DNA of 9,313 nt from a bacterium (GTDB lineage Bacteria; Tectomicrobia; Entotheonellia; Entotheonellales; Entotheonellaceae). This document shows, one piece after another, positions 6,411-9,313 of this stretch (position 1 is the first letter of the stretch; the number at the start of each line of letters is the position of its first letter). The DNA lies in NCBI GenBank assembly GCA_027294925.1, contig JAPULM010000442.1, forward strand, positions 1-9,313. The letters are read 5' to 3'. The position numbers and the translations under genes are program-made. The notes beneath the pieces were generated by a model. That model had not been told where the DNA came from. It searched no databases and was given only the letters and a program-made list of their open reading frames with translations.

Positions 6411-6482
6411 ATGAGCCGAGTATTGGGCGATCTGCGCCAACTGGGCTACGTGGTTCGCGATATCGAGGCGGCCACCGCCTGA
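6411..6482 (+). pseudogene. Stub of a second VOC-type gene
   Basis: ATG 6411 opens a 23-codon frame, beginning MSRVLGDLRQ and ending LGYVVRDIEAATA before TGA 6480-6482. The GYVVRDIEAA stretch is typical of the first strand and helix of VOC proteins, but nothing after the stop in any frame continues the fold. It is therefore a truncated gene start. GGGGGA at 6397-6402 could be its ribosome site. A small inverted repeat AAACG/CGTTT (6383-6396) sits between it and the preceding VOC gene. Confidence 0.5.
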
Positions 6483-6554
6483 GACCTCAGCGGCGGGGGA
6501 CGTAGCCGGACCTCTATCGATGCTCGTTACTCGTCCAGACCGGGAAAGATCATC

Positions 6555-7382
6555 ATGAGCGAGCTTAACATGAGCAATCCAGTGACAGCGATTGCCGAAG
6601 CAGATGCCACCGGCGCAATCGCCGACATTTTTGCTGATATCCGCCAAACTATGGAGCTGCCGCTCATCACCTCTGTCTGGAGAATTCTTGTCGACATTGA
6701 AGACGGCTTGCCCTCCGCCTGGAACGCCACAAAACCGCTTTACCAAACGGGACAACCTCAGGCGGCCCTCTTAAACCTGCGCGAACAAATCTTGCTACCC
6801 AATCCAGAGCCCTTCACCCGTAGCCAGCTGTCCTGCGTTGGTGTCTCTCCAAACGATTTTCCATCAATCCGCGCCATCTTAGGAGCCTATAATCGGTCAA
6901 ACGGTCTGAATCTTATGGCACTCACTGCTTTGGTTGTCAAACCTGCAGGTACGCCTGCAAACGAACCGATCCCGACTTCGCCACCACCGTGGCCACCATT
7001 GCCTAGGCTGCTTGCCCAGGCCGACATTGCAGCAGACACTTGGACACTCTTAGAGGACATCGCACGTATTAGCCAGCGCCCCGGCGCTAAACACCAAGAG
7101 CCGACCATACCCACCATCTGGCGGCATCTCGCCCACTGGCCCGGTCTGCTCGCATTAGTCTATACACGCTTGTCATCGCTCGTACAAAACGGCCAACTCC
7201 AGCATGCCATGCAACAGGTCAATGAAAGAGCTCAAACCGAAGGCGCACGAATGGCTCACTGTCGCCCTGCAACCACCGTGATTCCCGAAGACGCATACCG
7301 CTTCATCACCACCTACGCAAACGGCGTCCACCGAGTTGTTACCATGGGCCATACCGTCGCGAATTGGCTCGCCATCGAGTAA
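6555..7382 (+). CDS. DehI-like (halocarboxylic acid dehalogenase family) protein lacking the catalytic Asp
   Basis: This is a complete 275-residue protein with the two-repeat all-helical layout of the DehI family, whose characterised members remove halogen from D- and L-2-haloacids. Repeat 1 has EADATGAIADIFADIRQTM (15-33), VWRILVDIEDGLPSAWNA (41-58) and AYNRSNGLNLMALTAL (111-126). Repeat 2 has LLAQADIAADTWTLLEDIA (152-170) and TIWRHLAHWPGLLALVY (187-203). Against DehI of Pseudomonas putida PP3 as I recall it, Asn111 and Asn114 correspond to Asn113 and Asn116 here. The catalytic Asp189 falls on Ile188 (TIWRHLAHWP against SDFQALANWP). Dehalogenation by the known mechanism is therefore unlikely. 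The proline-rich linker 132-150 joins the repeats. ATG 6555 has GGGAAAG seven bases upstream; ATG 6570 is an alternative start. It forms a single-gene unit. Confidence 0.75.
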   Translation: MSELNMSNPVTAIAEADATGAIADIFADIRQTMELPLITSVWRILVDIEDGLPSAWNATKPLYQTGQPQAALLNLREQILLPNPEPFTRSQLSCVGVSPNDFPSIRAILGAYNRSNGLNLMALTALVVKPAGTPANEPIPTSPPPWPPLPRLLAQADIAADTWTLLEDIARISQRPGAKHQEPTIPTIWRHLAHWPGLLALVYTRLSSLVQNGQLQHAMQQVNERAQTEGARMAHCRPATTVIPEDAYRFITTYANGVHRVVTMGHTVANWLAIE

Positions 7383-7417
7383 CTTCCTTGTTTCAGCGGT
7401 TACGAGATTTTGGGAGT

Positions 7418-7461
7418 CACATGCAATTGCGCGCCGCCCGCCGATCCGGGCGATACATGTG
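7418..7461 (+). terminator. Nested inverted repeats after the DehI-like gene
   Basis: An inner stem CGCCCG (7435-7440) / CGGGCG (7447-7452) lies inside an outer pair CACATG (7418-7423) / CATGTG (7456-7461). There is no T-run directly after it (a TTGTTTT stretch follows at 7468-7474), so it is a weak terminator candidate for the gene ending at 7382. Confidence 0.3.
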
Positions 7462-7472
7462 CATGAGTTGTT

Positions 7473-7501
7473 TTGAAGATGTCATCTAGATGACATAGAA
7501 T
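7473..7501 (+). promoter_or_regulatory. Promoter with a perfect 18-base palindromic operator in its spacer
   Basis: TTGAAG (7473-7478) and TAGAAT (7496-7501) are separated by exactly 17 bases. The bases 7479-7496, ATGTCATCTAGATGACAT, are a perfect palindrome filling the spacer and overlapping the first base of the -10. A dimeric helix-turn-helix repressor bound there would block polymerase. Spacer length is the sigma-70 optimum rather than the 19-20 bases typical of MerR-activated promoters, so repression is more likely than twist-activation. It lies 54 bases upstream of the beta-lactamase-like gene, and no regulator gene is adjacent. Confidence 0.65.
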
Positions 7502-7554
7502 GCGGCGCTTGTTATTGAACAATCGCTCGATGAGCTGACGTTTCAGGGAGGGTC

Positions 7555-8349
7555 ATGATGACTACAGATTGGAGTGGACTAGAGCAGGCGGTCAACGCTA
7601 ACGAGGCGCACGGCTCTGTCGGCGTCAGTGTGATCTCCCCCCGTGGTGAGCGTTGGGAGGCCAAGGGAGATACTCGGTTTCCGGCGGCCAGTACCGTCAA
7701 AATCCCAATCATGATCGAGATCTACCGGGGTATTGATCGCGGCGAACTCAAGATTGACGACCCGTATATCGTCCGTCCTGAGGATCAATCACCAGGCAGT
7801 GGCGTGCTTCAGCATATGCATGCGGGTCTACAATTATCGCTTGGCGACCTCCTCTACTTGATGATGTCGATTAGCGACAACACCGCTACAAATATGTTGA
7901 TCGATGTGGCTGGGATGGATCGCATTAACGCGACCATGCACGATCTTGGCATGAGTGCCTCGACTCTCGGCCGCCCCATGCGTGGGCGCCTCGCGGTCGA
8001 GGGGGAGCAAGAGAATTGGGCCACGCCGAATGATTACACGACCGTCGTCAAAGCCGTTCTGGATAAACAGGCGGCTTCCCCTGCGTCCTGTCAGGCGATG
8101 ATCACGACTCTAACCCTGCAGCAGAATCATCGTCGTATCGGGCGGCATGTGCCGAAGTCCGAAGGCTATTGTTGGGGCACTAAAACGGGCTCCAATACGG
8201 GTGTCATCAACGACGTCGGCTTCGTACAAGCGCCAGGTGGCACGCTCATTATCGCGCTGTATAGCCAAGGTAGCAGCGATGCAGTCACCGGCGAGCTTGT
8301 GCTCTCTGACATTGCCAAGGCAGCCATGCAGGCGACGGGCATCCTCTAA
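7555..8349 (+). CDS. Class A beta-lactamase-like serine hydrolase, apparently cytoplasmic
   Basis: This 264-residue protein has the penicillin-recognising fold motifs: SxxK as STVK (46-49) in FPAASTVKIPIMIEIYRG, SDN (107-109) in MMSISDNTATNML, and KTG (210-212) in WGTKTGSNTGVINDVGF. A GSGVLQ stretch (81-86) is also typical. The omega-loop region 140-160 (RGRLAVEGEQENWATPNDY) has glutamates but no ExxLN motif, so the deacylating Glu166 of true class A enzymes is not evident. There is no signal peptide: the chain begins MMTTDWSGLEQAVNANEA, 40-odd residues before the nucleophile, and no hydrophobic segment precedes it. Periplasmic antibiotic defence is therefore unlikely without another export route. 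GGGAGGG (7546-7552) is two bases from ATG 7555 and five from ATG 7558, so the second ATG may be the real start. Expression is probably set by the palindromic promoter upstream. Confidence 0.9.
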   Translation: MMTTDWSGLEQAVNANEAHGSVGVSVISPRGERWEAKGDTRFPAASTVKIPIMIEIYRGIDRGELKIDDPYIVRPEDQSPGSGVLQHMHAGLQLSLGDLLYLMMSISDNTATNMLIDVAGMDRINATMHDLGMSASTLGRPMRGRLAVEGEQENWATPNDYTTVVKAVLDKQAASPASCQAMITTLTLQQNHRRIGRHVPKSEGYCWGTKTGSNTGVINDVGFVQAPGGTLIIALYSQGSSDAVTGELVLSDIAKAAMQATGIL

Positions 8350-8422
8350 CTGCCCCATCAGCGAAGGACTGGACGCGTTAGCCGGCCAGTTGTCAGTCTT
8401 AACCGCGAGCAAGGAGACCTCA

Positions 8423-8677
8423 ATGGCCCGAATTGCTTTAAACCTGGAAAATCCTTCGGACTTGGCCCTACTCAAGACCACGGGATGGAGAATTGCCCCC
8501 GGCTTGGTCCCCGGTGAGCCCAACCAGGGCCTGACCGCCGAGTTGCGAGAAAGTCCGGCCCGTCTCGCCGATTACGACGACTCATAGTGGGAGAAGGACG
8601 GCGACATCCAGGAGCGCCGTTCCGTCGGCTTCACGTTCGCCTGGTATCGCATCCGCCTGACCATCCCGTCTGAGGCT
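8423..8677 (+). pseudogene. Start of a beta-sandwich (galactose-binding-like) domain gene, broken by an amber stop and cut off
   Basis: ATG 8423 has a strong ribosome site (AAGGAG 8411-8416) and reads MARIALNLENPSDLALLKT, then GLVPGEPNQGLTAELRES and LADYDDS, before TAG 8585-8587. The same frame continues directly as WEKDGDIQERRSVGFTFAWY and RIRLTIPSE. DDS-x-WE followed by RRS-G-FAWYRI-TIPE is characteristic of the carbohydrate-binding-like beta-sandwich domain seen in some gluconolactonase/SMP-30-type and glycosidase proteins. The TAG therefore interrupts one domain rather than ending it. Similarity ends near 8677, about where the IS4-type element seems to begin, so the rest of the gene may lie beyond it. 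Family naming is by eye and uncertain; that one reading frame crosses the stop is clear. Confidence 0.65.
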
Positions 8678-9313
8678 GCCAGTTACCCACAATTTTTATT
8701 TTAGAGGCTTTTGGGGTATGCTGGAGCTTTCAGCCCCGACAGCATTCCTCAGAGCAACCTGTTTGCAAAGGAGGTAGGCATGAGCAACCTCCCTGATGAC
8801 ACCAACTGGGCCGTCACCGAATTTGCTGATGCCGAACTCGGTGATGAGCGGCATACCACGCGCCTGGTAGAGCTCGCGCACGTCCTGGCCCAGCACCCCA
8901 CCGCCGCGCTGCCAGAAGCCTGTGGCAGTGGCGCGATGCTCAAAGGCGCGTATCGCTTCTTTTCGAACGACGCCATCGCGCCTCACGACGTCCTGGCCAG
9001 TCATATTGAGGCGACCTACGGTCGCCTGGCCCGGGTCCCCGTGGTCTTGGGGGTCCAAGACACCCCCGAAGTCAACTGGACGGCTCACCCCGCCACCACG
9101 GGCTTGGGGCCCTTGGGGCATACGGCCTGTCAAGGCCTGCTGGTCCATAGCACGCTGGCGTTCACGCCCGAGCGCGTCCCCTTTGGGCTGTTGGCCCAGC
9201 AGGTCTGGGCGCGGGATCCGCACGACGTGGGCAAGCGGGAGCGGCGGAAGCAGCTGCCCATTGCGCAGAAGGAAAGCCAGAAATGGCTGACCAGTCTGGA
9301 GGCCGTGGTGAGC
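8678..9313 (+). mobile_element. IS4-family insertion sequence, left part (continues past the window)
   Basis: The transposase gene and its upstream region form the left part of an insertion sequence. The left boundary is inferred from where the interrupted gene loses similarity (near 8677) and where an A/T-rich segment begins (8688-8704). The terminal inverted repeat and the target duplication cannot be confirmed because the right end is outside the window. Confidence 0.6.
8780..9313 (+). CDS. IS4-family (Tn5-like) transposase, N-terminal 178 residues
   Basis: ATG 8780 follows a near-ideal ribosome site (AAAGGAGG, 8767-8774) and stays open to the right edge. The first 75 residues match the N-terminal DNA-binding domain of Tn5/IS50-group transposases: WAVTEFADAELGDERHTTRL (10-29), LPEACGSGAMLKGAYRFFSN (44-63) and a following DVLASHIEATYGRL. 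The first catalytic aspartate of the DDE triad is Asp94, in VVLGVQDT, corresponding to the VxDT motif of the family. GLLVHSTLAF follows and the chain ends in QKWLTSLEAVVS, just before the second aspartate would be expected. Full-length relatives have about 450-480 residues. Nothing in the visible part is damaged, so the element could be active. Confidence 0.93.
   Translation, partial: MSNLPDDTNWAVTEFADAELGDERHTTRLVELAHVLAQHPTAALPEACGSGAMLKGAYRFFSNDAIAPHDVLASHIEATYGRLARVPVVLGVQDTPEVNWTAHPATTGLGPLGHTACQGLLVHSTLAFTPERVPFGLLAQQVWARDPHDVGKRERRKQLPIAQKESQKWLTSLEAVVS

Noticed and set aside
7555..8349. Calling this gene an antibiotic-resistance beta-lactamase
   Set aside because: There is no signal peptide and no recognisable deacylation motif; fold motifs alone do not establish beta-lactam hydrolysis.
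8147..8422. Upstream extension of the 8423 frame through the end of the beta-lactamase-like gene
   Set aside because: It overlaps a well-supported gene in another frame, and a strong ribosome site marks ATG 8423 as the start.
1584..8587. TAG read as an amino acid, since two conserved frames (glutaredoxin at 1584, beta-sandwich gene at 8585) cross an in-frame TAG
   Set aside because: The glutaredoxin also carries a frameshift, the second gene is cut off as well, and the SDR gene ends at its expected length with TAG. Ordinary gene decay explains all three.

Overview
This 9.3 kb window is bacterial chromosomal DNA of fairly high G+C. Every gene I can support lies on the + strand. ApaG plus a monothiol-glutaredoxin remnant suggests a Gram-negative lineage such as Proteobacteria or a relative. 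The many small catabolic or accessory enzymes, the decayed genes and an IS4-type element suggest a large, fluid genome of an environmental or host-associated bacterium. The exact lineage cannot be read from the sequence.

Layout: the C-terminal end of a short-chain dehydrogenase (1-188); a YheT-type alpha/beta hydrolase that has lost its N-terminus (264-1007); a long gap with a promoter-like block; a broken monothiol glutaredoxin (about 1304-1640) whose frame runs into apaG (1722-2105); a two-gene unit of a luciferase-like flavin monooxygenase and a RidA-family protein (2241-3669); a decayed, regulatory-looking gap; a HAD phosphatase (4102-4773); an HD-domain protein with a long leader (5119-5859); a frameshifted VOC/glyoxalase gene and a stub of a second one (5995-6482); a DehI-like protein (6555-7382); a class A beta-lactamase-like serine hydrolase behind a promoter with a perfect palindrome in its spacer (7555-8349); a gene start broken by an amber stop and then cut off (8423-8677); and the left part of an IS4-family element (to the window end).

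Two patterns stand out. First, broken and intact genes are interspersed: five or six are truncated, frameshifted or stop-interrupted, while their neighbours have full length and motifs. Second, three intact proteins keep the family fold but lack a residue known or expected to be catalytic: RidA without its arginine, a DehI homologue without its aspartate, and a beta-lactamase-like enzyme without a recognisable omega-loop glutamate. They are either divergent-function members or non-catalytic relatives.

The only convincing operon is monooxygenase plus RidA. The HAD gene and the beta-lactamase-like gene each appear to have their own promoter with operator-like symmetry. I see no CRISPR array, tRNA, rRNA or phage structural gene, and no clearly new multi-gene system. 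The best leads are the monooxygenase/RidA pair and the palindrome-controlled serine hydrolase.
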